From positions 124,001 through 188,000 of the forward strand of contig NZ_JMKU01000007.1 of assembly GCF_000687165.1 (NCBI RefSeq): DNA of 64,000 bases, given 5' to 3'. The position numbers were made by a program, and so were the translations under genes. Every line of letters begins with the position of its first letter. Within the stretch, counting starts at the first letter, position 1. This stretch comes from Paracidovorax oryzae ATCC 19882. Lineage in GTDB: Bacteria > Pseudomonadota > Gammaproteobacteria > Burkholderiales > Burkholderiaceae_C. Shown here piece by piece: positions 46,784-56,314 of the stretch. Under the pieces are notes generated by a model that searched no databases, was not told the origin of the DNA, and was given only the letters and a program-made list of their open reading frames with translations.

Positions 46784-47455
46784 ATGCGATGGCGCAATAC
46801 CCTCGATGCCTACGGCAGCGTCTCGATGCTGTTCCATTGGGCGATGGCCGCGGCCTTCATCGCCGCGTACGGGGTCGCGTACTACGTGATCTGGATCGTC
46901 GATCCCGAGACCAGCGTGCGTCCCCCGCTGTTCGGGTGGGCACCCGATGCGCAGCGCGTGGTGCCGATCCTCAACATCCACTGGGTGCTGGGCATGACCA
47001 TCGGCTTCCTGGTGCTGCCGCGGCTGCTGTGGCGCATTCTCGGCACCACCCCGCGGCACGCCCCGGCCTCCCGCCTGGAGGTGCTGGCGGCGGATGTGGC
47101 CCACTGGGCGCTCTACGCGCTGCTGATCCTGATGCCCGTGTCGGGCTACATGACCACGTACGACCCCACGAACTTCGGCCTGTTCGTCATTCCCGCCTGC
47201 CGCGACACGGCGTTCGCGGAATGGATCCGGTCCCTGTTCGGGCTGACCACGCTCCAGCTTGAAGACGCCATGTGGACGGTCCACAGCTTCCTCGGCAAGA
47301 GGGTGGCCTGGGTGCTCGTGGCGCTGCATATCGGAGCGGCGCTGGTGCACCACTTCATCCGGCGCGACGACGTGCTGCGCCGCATGCTGCCACTGCGCCA
47401 GCGCGCCCCTGCCCCACCGCCGGCGGGCGCCCAGGCCCCGCCGGCGGACCGCTAG
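46784..47455 (+). CDS. Cytochrome b561-family membrane cytochrome
   Basis: A 223-residue membrane protein with four hydrophobic helices and the heme-ligand histidines expected for bacterial cytochrome b561: SMLFHWAMA in helix 1, ILNIHWVLGM in helix 2, and two in helix 4 (VHSFLGK...VALHIGAALVHHF). Helix 3 contains ALYALLILMPVSGYM, typical of the family. It transfers electrons between quinol and a periplasmic or enzyme partner. Its position between an aldehyde dehydrogenase and DUF1329 suggests it collects electrons from an oxidation in the same pathway. The C-terminus is a short Pro/Ala tail. Confidence 0.9.
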   Translation: MRWRNTLDAYGSVSMLFHWAMAAAFIAAYGVAYYVIWIVDPETSVRPPLFGWAPDAQRVVPILNIHWVLGMTIGFLVLPRLLWRILGTTPRHAPASRLEVLAADVAHWALYALLILMPVSGYMTTYDPTNFGLFVIPACRDTAFAEWIRSLFGLTTLQLEDAMWTVHSFLGKRVAWVLVALHIGAALVHHFIRRDDVLRRMLPLRQRAPAPPPAGAQAPPADR

Positions 47456-47573
47456 ACAGCACCGCTCCCGCACCGCCGCGGCCCGCACGGCCGCAGTCCT
47501 GCCCCGCACGCCGCACGCCGCCGCCATGGCGCGCGGACGACCGATCGAACCCACCCAACCCACGGAGATCCCC

Positions 47574-48971
47574 ATGGTCCGCAAGCCCCCAGCCCCCTTC
47601 TTCCGCGCCACCTGCACGGCCGTCCTCGCGGCCCAGTTGCTCGCGCTTCCCTTCGCCGCTCCCGCGGCCGACCTCGCCCAGCTGGACAAGCTCACGCCGT
47701 CCGGCGCGGAAAAGGAAGGCAACAAGGACGGCTCCATTCCCGCATGGCAGGGAGCCGAAGCCCCGCAGGCCGGATGGGAATGGGGCAAGCTGCGCGTGGA
47801 CTACTGGAAGCACAAGGATGAAAAGCCGCTGCTGACCATCGACGCATCCAACGCGGACAAGTACGCGGACAAGCTCAGCGCCGGCCAGCTGGCCATGCTC
47901 AAGCAGCGCAAGGACTACCGCATGGACGTGTACCCGTCGCACCGTACCTGCGGCGTGCCGGATTTCGTGGCCGCCAACACCCGCAAGAACCTGGGCACCG
48001 CGAAGCTCAACGACGACGGCTGGAGCCTGAAGGAGGCCACCGTGCCCGGATACCCGTTCCCCATCCCCTCCTCCGGCGTGGAGGCGATGTGGAACTCCAA
48101 GATGCGCTACCGCGGCGTGGGCATCGACTACAAGGGCACGATCACCGCGGTATCACCGCGGCGCGGCAGCACGGAATGGATCCGCGCCGATTCGGAGCAG
48201 ACCGTGTTCATCCCCTCCGGAGCGAAGGGCTCCACGCAGCTGTCCTCGCTGCCGCCCGTGGAGTTCTACGTGTATTTCGGCTACGTGGCTCCTGCCGCAC
48301 TGGCCGGCCAGGCCCTGGCGATCACGCAGTACATCAACCAGGCAGAGAACGAGACCTTCTACTACTTCCCGGGCCAGCGGCGGGTGCGGCGCATGCCCAC
48401 CTATTCGCATGACGCGCCGCAGATCGGCATGGAGAACCAGTACACGCTGGACGAGCCCCAGGTGTTCAACGGCGCGCTGGACCGCTTCGACTGGAAGCTG
48501 GTCGGCAAGAAGGAAATGTACGTGCCCTACAACGCGTTCGGCGCGTTCGACTTCAAGGCGAAGTTCGAGGACGTCGCCAAACCGGACTTCATCGCGCAGA
48601 CGCACCGCCGCTACGAACTGCACCGCGTGTGGGTGATCGAGGCGACGGTCAAGTCCGGCATGCGGCACTCCGCGCCGAAGCGCACCATCTATCTCGACGA
48701 GGACAGCTGGGCCCCGGTGCTGATGGATGACTTCGACGGCCAGAACAAGCTGGCCAAGATGCGCGAGGGCTTCCTGATTCCCGTCTACGAGACCGGCAGC
48801 TGCGACGTGATGGCGATGGTGCAGAACAACCTGGCCGAAGGCCGCTACGTGTTCGACACGCACACGGTCGGCGTCGGCAAGGACATCCGCTGGTTCACCG
48901 AGCCCACCGGCCCGCGGTTCAAGCCGGGCTTCTACACCTCCGACAACCTCCGCGCCATCAGCGAGCGCTGA
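47574..48971 (+). CDS. DUF1329 family exported protein
   Basis: A 465-residue protein with a signal peptide ending near FAAPAAD. Family features include LTPSGAEKEGNKDGSIPAWQG near the start, repeated aromatic-rich strands (PVEFYVYFGYVAP; QRRVRRMPTYSHDAPQ) and the C-terminal DTHTVGVGKDIRWFTEP. DUF1329 proteins resemble lipoprotein-carrier-like half barrels and nearly always pair with a DUF1302 porin, as here (27 bases downstream). The proposed role is moving a hydrophobic molecule across the periplasm. Direct biochemical evidence for the family is limited. The ATG at 47574 has GGAG 8 bases upstream. Confidence 0.92.
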   Translation: MVRKPPAPFFRATCTAVLAAQLLALPFAAPAADLAQLDKLTPSGAEKEGNKDGSIPAWQGAEAPQAGWEWGKLRVDYWKHKDEKPLLTIDASNADKYADKLSAGQLAMLKQRKDYRMDVYPSHRTCGVPDFVAANTRKNLGTAKLNDDGWSLKEATVPGYPFPIPSSGVEAMWNSKMRYRGVGIDYKGTITAVSPRRGSTEWIRADSEQTVFIPSGAKGSTQLSSLPPVEFYVYFGYVAPAALAGQALAITQYINQAENETFYYFPGQRRVRRMPTYSHDAPQIGMENQYTLDEPQVFNGALDRFDWKLVGKKEMYVPYNAFGAFDFKAKFEDVAKPDFIAQTHRRYELHRVWVIEATVKSGMRHSAPKRTIYLDEDSWAPVLMDDFDGQNKLAKMREGFLIPVYETGSCDVMAMVQNNLAEGRYVFDTHTVGVGKDIRWFTEPTGPRFKPGFYTSDNLRAISER

Positions 48972-48998
48972 GCCCCCGCGCCCACCCAGGAGAACAGG

Positions 48999-50648
48999 AT
49001 GACCACCAAGCACTCCCTGCACCTGCGCACGACCGCGCTGGCAGCCGCCGCGCTGCTCGGCACCGGCGCGGACGCCATGACCTTCGAGACGGAGAACATC
49101 CGCGGAAGCTTCGATTCGACCGTCACCATCGGCACCGGCATCCGCATGAAGGACCCGGCCTGCACGCTCATCAACGCCGGCGCCACCGGCGACGGGGCAC
49201 CCGCGGGCTGCCTGGCGCCCACCTCGGCCCTGGGCGACCAGGGCAACCTCAACTACGCCAAGGGCGACGCCTTCACCACGTACCTCAAGGGCAGCCACGA
49301 ACTGCTGCTGAAGCTGCCGTCCGACATCACCTTTCTCGGGCGGGTGAACTGGATCAAGGACTTCACCGCCTCCGATACCACCGGCTACCTGGCCGCGGGC
49401 GCGCCCTCCGGGCTGCGGGACGGGCTGGCGCCGGATGCGCGCCGTGACCTGCGGTTCAAGGCGCGGTTGCTGGACCTGTGGGTGAGCAAGTCCTTCGACA
49501 TCGGAGACCAGCGCGCGCGCGTGCGCGTCGGCAACCAGGTGATCAACTGGGGCGAAAGCCTGTTCCTGTCCGGCGGCATCAACAGCACGAACGCGGTGGA
49601 CGTGATGCGCGCCTCGCAGCCCGGCACCCAGCTCAAGGAGGTGCTGCTGCCCGCGCCGATGGTGAGCGTCGCCAGCGGACTGGGCCACGGACTCAACGTC
49701 GAGGCCTACGTGCAGACGCACTGGAACGGCAACTACATGCCCCCCACGGGCAGCTACTGGTCCACTGCCAACGGCCTCGGCAAGGGCCACGACACCTACG
49801 GGCTCGTGGAGGCCAAGCCCAAGAACAGCGGGCAGTGGGGCGTGGCGCTGCGCTACCAGCCTGAGGGCACTTCGCTCAACCTCGGCGCCTACGTGCTGAA
49901 CTACCAGGACAAGGGTGCGAATTTCAGCAGCAATGTGAACGGCACGGGGCGCGCGGGCTGGGCGTTCGCGGAGAACCGCCGGCTCTACGGCGTGAGCGCG
50001 AACATGCCCGTGGGCGACTGGTCCGTCGGCACGGAACTGTCCTACCGGCCGCGCGATGCGGTGTCGCTGAACTCCGCCGCCACCGGGTGCGCCTCGCAGG
50101 GCGGCAACTGCTGGGTGGACGAAAAGAAGTTCCAGTGGCACCTGACCGGCCTCTACAGCGTCACGCCCAGCAACGGCCAGTGGCTGCTCGACCTGCTGGG
50201 CGCCAGCACCGCCACCCTGATGGCGGAAACCGTGGTGGTGCGCTACCCGCACCTCAAGCAGTTGTACGGCGCCGATCCGATCTCCGCTGGCGCCTGGGGC
50301 TGGGGGCAGGAGTTCAACGCGGGGGCGTCGCCCTCGCCCATGGGCTCGAAGACGGCGTGGGGATACAACCTGGACTTCAGCTGGGTGTACGACGGCACGG
50401 TCATCCCGGGCTGGCAGGTGATCCCCGAGATCTACTACTTCCAGGCCGTCAAGGGCCGCACGCCCAATGCGGCCGGCCAGCTCATGGAGGGGGCGAAGTC
50501 GATCAACCTCACGGTGAGCTTCGTGCAGAACCCTGCCAAGTGGCAGGCTTCGATCAACTACGCGGCCTTCTTCGGCGGCAAGCGGGTGTTCGACCAGCCG
50601 CTGCGCGACCGCAACTACCTGGGCTTCACCCTGTCGCGGAACTTCTGA
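48999..50648 (+). CDS. DUF1302 family outer-membrane porin-like protein
   Basis: A 549-residue exported protein. The signal peptide is near residues 9-26 (ALAAAALLGTGADAMTF), followed by the family start RGSFDSTVTIGTGIR. The mature chain is rich in alternating beta strands with Tyr/Trp girdles (NYQDKGANFSSN; YNLDFSWVYDGT; ALRYQPEGTS) and ends in GFTLSRNF, a C-terminal Phe typical of outer-membrane barrels. It contains RVRVGNQVINWGESLF, a DUF1302 hallmark. It forms a module with the DUF1329 protein before it and the MMPL transporter after it. A role in passage of a hydrophobic compound across the outer membrane is likely but inferred. Confidence 0.92.
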   Translation: MTTKHSLHLRTTALAAAALLGTGADAMTFETENIRGSFDSTVTIGTGIRMKDPACTLINAGATGDGAPAGCLAPTSALGDQGNLNYAKGDAFTTYLKGSHELLLKLPSDITFLGRVNWIKDFTASDTTGYLAAGAPSGLRDGLAPDARRDLRFKARLLDLWVSKSFDIGDQRARVRVGNQVINWGESLFLSGGINSTNAVDVMRASQPGTQLKEVLLPAPMVSVASGLGHGLNVEAYVQTHWNGNYMPPTGSYWSTANGLGKGHDTYGLVEAKPKNSGQWGVALRYQPEGTSLNLGAYVLNYQDKGANFSSNVNGTGRAGWAFAENRRLYGVSANMPVGDWSVGTELSYRPRDAVSLNSAATGCASQGGNCWVDEKKFQWHLTGLYSVTPSNGQWLLDLLGASTATLMAETVVVRYPHLKQLYGADPISAGAWGWGQEFNAGASPSPMGSKTAWGYNLDFSWVYDGTVIPGWQVIPEIYYFQAVKGRTPNAAGQLMEGAKSINLTVSFVQNPAKWQASINYAAFFGGKRVFDQPLRDRNYLGFTLSRNF

Positions 50649-50687
50649 CCGCCCGACCGCCCCCCGACCGTCTGCCGAAAGCCACCC

Positions 50688-53078
50688 GTGCCCGACTCCG
50701 CATCTCCCCCCCGGTCCGCCCTCGTCCGCGCCGTGCAGCGCGTCGAACAGATCGTCTTCCACCACAGGACGGTGCTGCTCGCCGCGCTGGTGCTCTTCAC
50801 CGTGGTGATGGCCTGGTTCGCGGTGCAGCTGCGCATGGACGCGGGCTTCGAGAAACAGATGCCTGTCGGGCACGAGTACATCGAGACCTTCAAGGAGTAC
50901 CGCAACGACGTGCTGGGCGCCAACCGCCTGAACATCGTGGTGAAGGCGCGGCACGGCAGCATCTGGACGCCCGCCGCGCTGCAGCGGGTGTACGAGGTCA
51001 CCCAGGCGGTCGGCTACCTGCCCAATGTCGAGCGGCTGGGCGTGCGCTCGGTCTGGACGCCCAACAGCTTCGTCAACGAGATCACCGAGGAAGGCTTCCG
51101 GGCCGACCCGCTGATCGACAGCACCATCACGCCCGGACAGCTCACGCCCGAGTCCATCGCGGGCATTCGCCGTGCCGCCTCGCAGGGCGGATTCGTGGGT
51201 ACGCTGGTCTCGCGCGACGAGACGAGCGCCATGGTCACCGCCGAGCTGCTGGAGGTGGGCGCCGACAACACGAAGCTGGACTACGTGGCCTACAACCACC
51301 TGCTGGAAGAGCGCATCCGCGCGAAGTTCGAGGACGCGGATTTCGAGATCCAGATCATCGGCTTCGCCAAGCAGATCGGCGACATCGCCGACGGCGCGCG
51401 CTCGGTGCTGAAGTTCTGCGCCATCGCCCTGGTGCTGACGGCGCTGGCGGTGTACTGGTACTGCCGATCGGTGCGCTTCACGCTGCTGCCGATCGTGTGC
51501 TCGCTCACCTCGCTGGTGTGGCAGTTCGGCACGCTCAAGCTGCTCGGCTTCGGCCTGGATCCGCTCGGCGTGCTCGTGCCCTTCCTGGTGTTCGCCATCG
51601 GCGTATCGCATGGTGTGCAGCAGATCAACTTCATCGTGCGGCAGATATCGCACGGCCGCTCCAACTACGACGCCTGCCGCGACAGCTTCACCGGCCTGCT
51701 GATTCCGGGGACGCTGGCCCTGGTGACCGCCTTCGTATCGTTCGTCACCCTGCTGCTCATCCCGATCCCGATGGTGCGCGAGCTGGCGATCACCGCCTCG
51801 CTGGGCGTGGCCTACAAGATCGTCACCAACCTGGTGATGCTGCCGGTGGCGGCTTCGTATTTCGACATCGGCAAGCGCTACGCCGACGCGGCGCTGGTGC
51901 AGCGCGAGCGGCGTTCGGGCTGGCTGCGGGTGCTCGCCCGCGTGGCCGAGCCGCGCAACGCCCTGCTGGTGCTGGCGGCGACGGCGGTGGTGTTCGCCGC
52001 CGCCGTCTGGCAGAGCCGCGACCGCGTGGTGGGCACGCTGCAGCCCGGCGCGCCGGAGCTGCGCGCGGACTCACGCTTCAACCGCGACGCGGTCGCCATC
52101 TCCAGCAGCTACGACACCGGCCTGGACTGGCTGACCGTGGTCTTCGAGGCGCCGCCCGACAGTTGCGGCAACGTCAATGTCGGGCTCTACCAGGACCGCT
52201 TCACCTGGACCATGCAGCCGGTGGAGGGCGTGCTCTCCGTGTCTTCGTATGCGGGGCAGCTGCGGCTCTACAACGAGGGCTACAACGAAGGCAATCCGAA
52301 GATGGCGGTGATCCCGCTGGACCCCGGCAACTACGCGGCCCTGTCCACCGAGATCGCCCGCCTGCCCGGCATGATGCGCAAGGACTGCAGCATGACGGCG
52401 GTCCACCTTTTCCTGACCGACCACAAGGCGGCCACCATCCAGCGCGTGATCGACGCCGTGAAGCGTTTCCGCGAGCATGACAGGCAGGACGGCATCGTCA
52501 TCCGCCTCGCCTCCGGCAATGCCGGCGTGCTGGCGGCGATCGACGATGAGGTGGAGAAGAGCGAACTGCCGATGATGCTCTATGTGTATGCCGCCATCAT
52601 CGTGCTGGTGTTCCTGGTCTACCGCGACCTGCGCGCCGTCGTGGCCTGCTGCCTGCCCCTCACCGTGGGCACCTTCATCGGCTACTGGTTCATGAAAGAG
52701 CTGGAGATCGGCCTGACCGTGGCCACGCTGCCGGTGATGGTGCTGGCGGTGGGCATCGGCGTGGACTACGCCTTCTACATCTACAACCGGCTGCTGATGC
52801 ACCTCGCCCACGGCCAGAGCATCGTCAAGGCCGTGGAATCGGCCATTCTGGAGGTGGGCACGGCGACCATCTTCACGGCCATCACGCTGGCTATCGGCGT
52901 GGCGACATGGTCGTTCTCGCAGCTGAAGTTCCAGGCCGACATGGGCAAGCTGCTGGCCTTCATGTTCATGGTGAACATGGTGATGGCCATGACGGCCCTG
53001 CCGGCCGTGGCCGTCTGGCTGGAACGCCTCTTTCCCCGCCGCAAGCCCGTGCAGGCCACCGGGCTGCAGCACGATTGA
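50688..53078 (+). CDS. MMPL/RND-superfamily membrane transporter
   Basis: A 796-residue RND-type transporter of the hydrophobe/MMPL class. It has one N-terminal helix (LLAALVLFTVVMAW), a periplasmic domain, then two sets of five or so helices around residues 240-440 and 625-780 with the duplicated architecture (VLVPFLVFAIGVSHGVQQ and VMVLAVGIGVDYAFYIYN; the latter carries an Asp typical of proton-coupled MMPL proteins). The start codon is GTG. Pairing with DUF1302, DUF1329 and a YCF48-like protein is a recurring combination in Pseudomonas and Comamonas-type genomes. The cargo is unknown. Confidence 0.92.
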   Translation: MPDSASPPRSALVRAVQRVEQIVFHHRTVLLAALVLFTVVMAWFAVQLRMDAGFEKQMPVGHEYIETFKEYRNDVLGANRLNIVVKARHGSIWTPAALQRVYEVTQAVGYLPNVERLGVRSVWTPNSFVNEITEEGFRADPLIDSTITPGQLTPESIAGIRRAASQGGFVGTLVSRDETSAMVTAELLEVGADNTKLDYVAYNHLLEERIRAKFEDADFEIQIIGFAKQIGDIADGARSVLKFCAIALVLTALAVYWYCRSVRFTLLPIVCSLTSLVWQFGTLKLLGFGLDPLGVLVPFLVFAIGVSHGVQQINFIVRQISHGRSNYDACRDSFTGLLIPGTLALVTAFVSFVTLLLIPIPMVRELAITASLGVAYKIVTNLVMLPVAASYFDIGKRYADAALVQRERRSGWLRVLARVAEPRNALLVLAATAVVFAAAVWQSRDRVVGTLQPGAPELRADSRFNRDAVAISSSYDTGLDWLTVVFEAPPDSCGNVNVGLYQDRFTWTMQPVEGVLSVSSYAGQLRLYNEGYNEGNPKMAVIPLDPGNYAALSTEIARLPGMMRKDCSMTAVHLFLTDHKAATIQRVIDAVKRFREHDRQDGIVIRLASGNAGVLAAIDDEVEKSELPMMLYVYAAIIVLVFLVYRDLRAVVACCLPLTVGTFIGYWFMKELEIGLTVATLPVMVLAVGIGVDYAFYIYNRLLMHLAHGQSIVKAVESAILEVGTATIFTAITLAIGVATWSFSQLKFQADMGKLLAFMFMVNMVMAMTALPAVAVWLERLFPRRKPVQATGLQHD

Positions 53079-53099
53079 TCCCTTTCCAGGACCCGCCCC

Positions 53100-54104
53100 A
53101 TGCGCCCCAGCATTCCCCCCCTCCTGCTGTCCGCGGCCCTGTGCCTGCAGGGAGCCGCCTCTGCCCAGCCCGCGCCGGCCACGGGCTCCGCGACCGTGCC
53201 GCACATCTCCGCGGCACGGCAGGTTCCCTACGCCGCCCAGGCCATGGTGCTGGCCAGCGCCCTGGCGGGCTCACGGCTGGTGGCGGTCGGCGACCACGGC
53301 GTGGTGCTGCTGTCCGACGATGGCGGCCGAACGCACCGCCAGGCCCGTTCGGTGCCCGTGGACGTGACGCTGACATCCGTAGCCTTCTCGGACGTGCGCA
53401 ACGGCTGGGCTGCAGGCCATGCCGGCGTGATCCTGCACACCGCCGACGGGGGCGAAACCTGGACACTGCAGCGCAAGGACCTGCAGGAAGACCGCCCGCT
53501 CTTCGCCGTGCACTTCTTCGACGCCGCCCACGGCGTGGCGGTCGGCCTGTGGTCGCTGGTGCTGACCACGGACGACGGTGGGGCGACGTGGCGGAAGGTG
53601 GACCTGGCCCCGCCCGAGGGCGCCCGCAAGGCCGACCTGAACCTGCTGGGCCTGTTCACGGATGCCCGTGGCCGGCTGTTCGCCGCCGCAGAGAAAGGCA
53701 ATGTGCTGCGCTCGGACGACCAGGGCCGCAGCTGGACCTATCTTCCCACCGGATACCAGGGTTCGTTCTGGACAGGGGCGGCCACGCCGGACGGCACGCT
53801 GCTGGCGGCCGGCCTGCGCGGCTCCCTCTACCGCAGCGGCGACGACGGCCGCACCTGGCAGCGCGTGGAAACGCACAGCCAGTCCTCCATCACCGCGCTG
53901 CAAGCCCGCGGCAGCACCGTCGTGGGTGCAGGCCTGGACGGGTTGGTGCTGCGCAGCGCCGACAGTGGCGCCAGCTTCGCCACCGAAGTCCGGCCGGACC
54001 GGCTGGCCCTGACCAGCGTGGTGGCCGGTGCCGGCACCCCGGACCGGCCCGATGTGTTCTATTCGCGGCAGGGGCCGGTCGCGCCGACCGCCACCGCCCG
54101 CTGA
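53100..54104 (+). CDS. Exported YCF48-like beta-propeller protein
   Basis: A 334-residue protein with a signal peptide ending near ASAQP. The mature part contains repeated Asp-box/YCF48 blades: VLLSDDGGRTH, ILHTADGGETW, VLTTDDGGATW, VLRSDDQGRSW, LYRSGDDGRTW and VLRSADSGASF, at spacings of about 40-45 residues, so a six- or seven-bladed propeller. YCF48/Hcf136 relatives act as assembly factors. In this operon it may help assemble or load the MMPL/DUF1302 export system. It is the last gene of the operon, ending 84 bases before the convergent operon. Confidence 0.9.
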   Translation: MRPSIPPLLLSAALCLQGAASAQPAPATGSATVPHISAARQVPYAAQAMVLASALAGSRLVAVGDHGVVLLSDDGGRTHRQARSVPVDVTLTSVAFSDVRNGWAAGHAGVILHTADGGETWTLQRKDLQEDRPLFAVHFFDAAHGVAVGLWSLVLTTDDGGATWRKVDLAPPEGARKADLNLLGLFTDARGRLFAAAEKGNVLRSDDQGRSWTYLPTGYQGSFWTGAATPDGTLLAAGLRGSLYRSGDDGRTWQRVETHSQSSITALQARGSTVVGAGLDGLVLRSADSGASFATEVRPDRLALTSVVAGAGTPDRPDVFYSRQGPVAPTATAR

Positions 54105-54116
54105 CGCCACGCAGGC

Positions 54117-54153
54117 AAAAGAAAACCCGCGGCGCCAGGCACGGCACCGCGGG
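54117..54153 (-). terminator. Intrinsic terminator of the minus-strand catabolic operon
   Basis: The arms CCCGCGGCGCC (54126-54136) and GGCACCGCGGG (54143-54153) pair over 11 positions with one mismatch around a six-base loop. Read on the minus strand the stem is followed by TTTTCTTTT (54117-54125), a classic U-rich tail. It lies 36 bases after the nitroreductase stop codon. It could also weakly stop plus-strand transcription from the YCF48-like gene, but no T-run follows on that side. Confidence 0.85.
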
Positions 54154-54188
54154 CAGCGCATGGGCCGCAGGAGGCGGCCTCCGGAATG

Positions 54189-54803
54189 TCAGGCGCCCTC
54201 AGCCCCTGCAGGAAAGCGCCCTTCCGAGGCCAGTTGAGCCAGAGGCAGGCGGCCGTTGGGCGACTCGCGCGACTGCAGGCCTTCGGGCAGCACGCCCTTG
54301 TCGCCGCGCCGGCCTATCGCCACCACAGCCTGGACCGCATAGCCCGCGGGGATGGCTGCCGCCTCCCGCACGAGGGCAGCATCGAAGCCGGCCATGGCAT
54401 GGGCCGACCAGCCCGACAGCGTCGCCTGCAGCGCGAGGCTGGCCCAGGCGGCACCCGCATCGAAGGCGTGCCAGGCATTCGGCGCAGGCACGGATTCGCC
54501 CGGGAACACGGCCTGCTCGGCCGAGACGATCACCACCAGGGCGGCCGCCCGCTGGGCCCACCCCTGGTTGAAAGGCTCCAGGGCCTGGAAGATGGGATCC
54601 CAGCTCGCGGTATCGCGCCGGGCATAGATGAACCGCCACGGCTGGGCGTTGTAGGCCGAAGGCGCCCAGCGGGCCGCCTCGAGCAAAGCCAGCAGGCCGG
54701 ACTCGGGAATGGGCTCGCCGGTGAAGGCGCGGGGCGACCACCGGTCGGTGAACACGCTGTGGATCGCATGGTCGGGCTGCCGGGGCGAGAGAGACTGGGA
54801 CAT
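54189..54803 (-). CDS. Nitroreductase-family flavoprotein
   Basis: A 204-residue FMN-dependent nitroreductase-like enzyme. The typical N-terminal DRWSPRAFTGEPIPE and LLEAARWAPSAYNAQPWRFIYARRD carry the FMN phosphate and ring contacts, and the mid part has NAWHAFDAGAAWASLALQATLSGWSAH. Family members reduce quinones, nitro compounds or enones with NAD(P)H. It is the last gene of the long minus-strand operon, 41 bases after an aldehyde dehydrogenase, with AGGAG before its ATG. In this context it might reduce a double bond or serve the flavin monooxygenase. Its role is unknown. Confidence 0.88.
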   Translation of the reverse strand: MSQSLSPRQPDHAIHSVFTDRWSPRAFTGEPIPESGLLALLEAARWAPSAYNAQPWRFIYARRDTASWDPIFQALEPFNQGWAQRAAALVVIVSAEQAVFPGESVPAPNAWHAFDAGAAWASLALQATLSGWSAHAMAGFDAALVREAAAIPAGYAVQAVVAIGRRGDKGVLPEGLQSRESPNGRLPLAQLASEGRFPAGAEGA

Positions 54804-54844
54804 GGAAGACTCCTGGTTCCTGGAAAAAACGTGCACGGGCCGCG

Positions 54845-56293
54845 TCAGATGCCGGCCATGTTGATGTACTTGAGGGTGAGGTAATCGTCCATGCCATGGC
54901 GCGATCCCTCGCGCCCCAGGCCGGACTGCTTGATGCCGCCGAACGGAGCGACCTCGTTGGAGATCAGTCCCGTGTTCACGCCCACCATGCCGTACTCCAG
55001 GCGCTCGGCCACGCGCCATGCGCGGCCGATATCGCGGGCGTAGAAATAGCTCGCCAGTCCGAACTCGGTGTCGTTGGCCATCGCCACCACCTCGTCCTCT
55101 GTATCGAAGCGGAACAGCGGCGCCAGCGGCCCGAAGGTTTCCTCGCGCGCCACGCGCATGCTCTGCGTCACGCCCGTGAGCACCGTCGGCTCGAAGAAGC
55201 TGCGGCCCAGCGCATGGCGCCGCCCGCCCAGGGCCACCTGCGCGCCGCCGGCGACGGCGTCCGCGATGTGCTCCTCCACCTTGCGCACCGCGGCCTCGTC
55301 GATCAGCGGGCCGATCCGCACGCCCTCTTCGGCGCCCGGGCCGACACGCAGCGCCCGCAGGGCCTCCACGAGCTTGCGCGCGAACGCGTCGTACACGCGC
55401 GCGTGCACGTAGAGCCGGTTGGCGCACACGCAGGTCTGGCCGGCATTTCGGAACTTCGAGACCAGAGCGCCCTCCACAGCGGCGTCCAGGTCGGCATCGT
55501 CGAACACGATGAAGGGCGCGTTCCCGCCCAGCTCCATCGACACCTTCTTCACCGTGGCCGCCGTCTGCTGCATCAGGTGCCGGCCCACCTCGGTGGAGCC
55601 GGTGAAGCTCAGCTTGCGCACCAGCGGATTCGTCGCCAGCTCGGTGCCGACCTCTCCGGCCGGTCCGGTCACCACCGACAGCACGCCCGGGGGGATCCCC
55701 GCGCGCTCGGCCAGTACCGCCAGGGCGAGCGCAGTCAGCGGCGTCTGGCTGGCGGGCTTCACGACCATGGTGCAGCCGGCCGCCAGGGCCGGCCCGGCCT
55801 TGCGGGTGATCATCGCGGCGGGAAAGTTCCACGGCGTGATGGCAGCGCACACGCCCACGGGCTCCCGGACCACCACGATGCGCTGCGAGGCCACGGGCGC
55901 GGGCACGGTCTCGCCATAGACGCGCTTCGCCTCCTCGGCGAACCACTGGATGAAGGAAGCCGCGTAGCCGATCTCGCCGCGCGCCTCGGCCAGGGGCTTG
56001 CCCTGCTCCGCCGTCATGATGCGCGCCAGATCGTCCTGGTTCGCCAGGATCAGCGCATGCCAGCGCGCGAGCAGCGCGGCACGCTCGCTGGCCGTGCGCG
56101 CGCGCCACGCAGGCCATGCGCGGTGCGCCGCATCGATGGCCTCGCGGGTTTCCGCAGGGCCCATGCGGGGCACGTGGCCCACGGTGGCGCCGGTGGCGGG
56201 GTCGGCCACGGCCAGGGAGCGCTCGCTGGCGGTCCAGCGGCCGTCCACGAAGCAGCGGCCACGCAGCAGGGAGGGATCTTGCAGGTTCAGCAT
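54845..56293 (-). CDS. Succinate-semialdehyde dehydrogenase-like aldehyde dehydrogenase
   Basis: A 482-residue ALDH closest in style to GabD. It starts with LNLQDPSLLRGRCFVDGRW, with TPWNFPAAMITRKAGPALAAGC, Glu in ELGGNAPFIVFDDAD, Cys in NAGQTCVCANRLYV and the C-terminal PFGGIKQSGLGREGSRHGMDDY. The GQTCVCANR and GGNAPFIVF patterns are typical of NADP-dependent succinate-semialdehyde dehydrogenases. In a catabolic operon it may act on succinate semialdehyde or another semialdehyde released by C-C cleavage. It is 21 bases downstream of a second ALDH gene. Confidence 0.9.
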   Translation of the reverse strand: MLNLQDPSLLRGRCFVDGRWTASERSLAVADPATGATVGHVPRMGPAETREAIDAAHRAWPAWRARTASERAALLARWHALILANQDDLARIMTAEQGKPLAEARGEIGYAASFIQWFAEEAKRVYGETVPAPVASQRIVVVREPVGVCAAITPWNFPAAMITRKAGPALAAGCTMVVKPASQTPLTALALAVLAERAGIPPGVLSVVTGPAGEVGTELATNPLVRKLSFTGSTEVGRHLMQQTAATVKKVSMELGGNAPFIVFDDADLDAAVEGALVSKFRNAGQTCVCANRLYVHARVYDAFARKLVEALRALRVGPGAEEGVRIGPLIDEAAVRKVEEHIADAVAGGAQVALGGRRHALGRSFFEPTVLTGVTQSMRVAREETFGPLAPLFRFDTEDEVVAMANDTEFGLASYFYARDIGRAWRVAERLEYGMVGVNTGLISNEVAPFGGIKQSGLGREGSRHGMDDYLTLKYINMAGI

Positions 56294-56314
56294 AAGGGGG
56301 CCGGGCGGGCCGGC

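Noticed and set aside
48153-51653. Minus-strand frame of 1166 codons opposite DUF1329, DUF1302 and MMPL genes
   Set aside because: Shadow frame rich in His, Gly, Val and Arg; the opposing plus-strand genes have signal peptides and family motifs.
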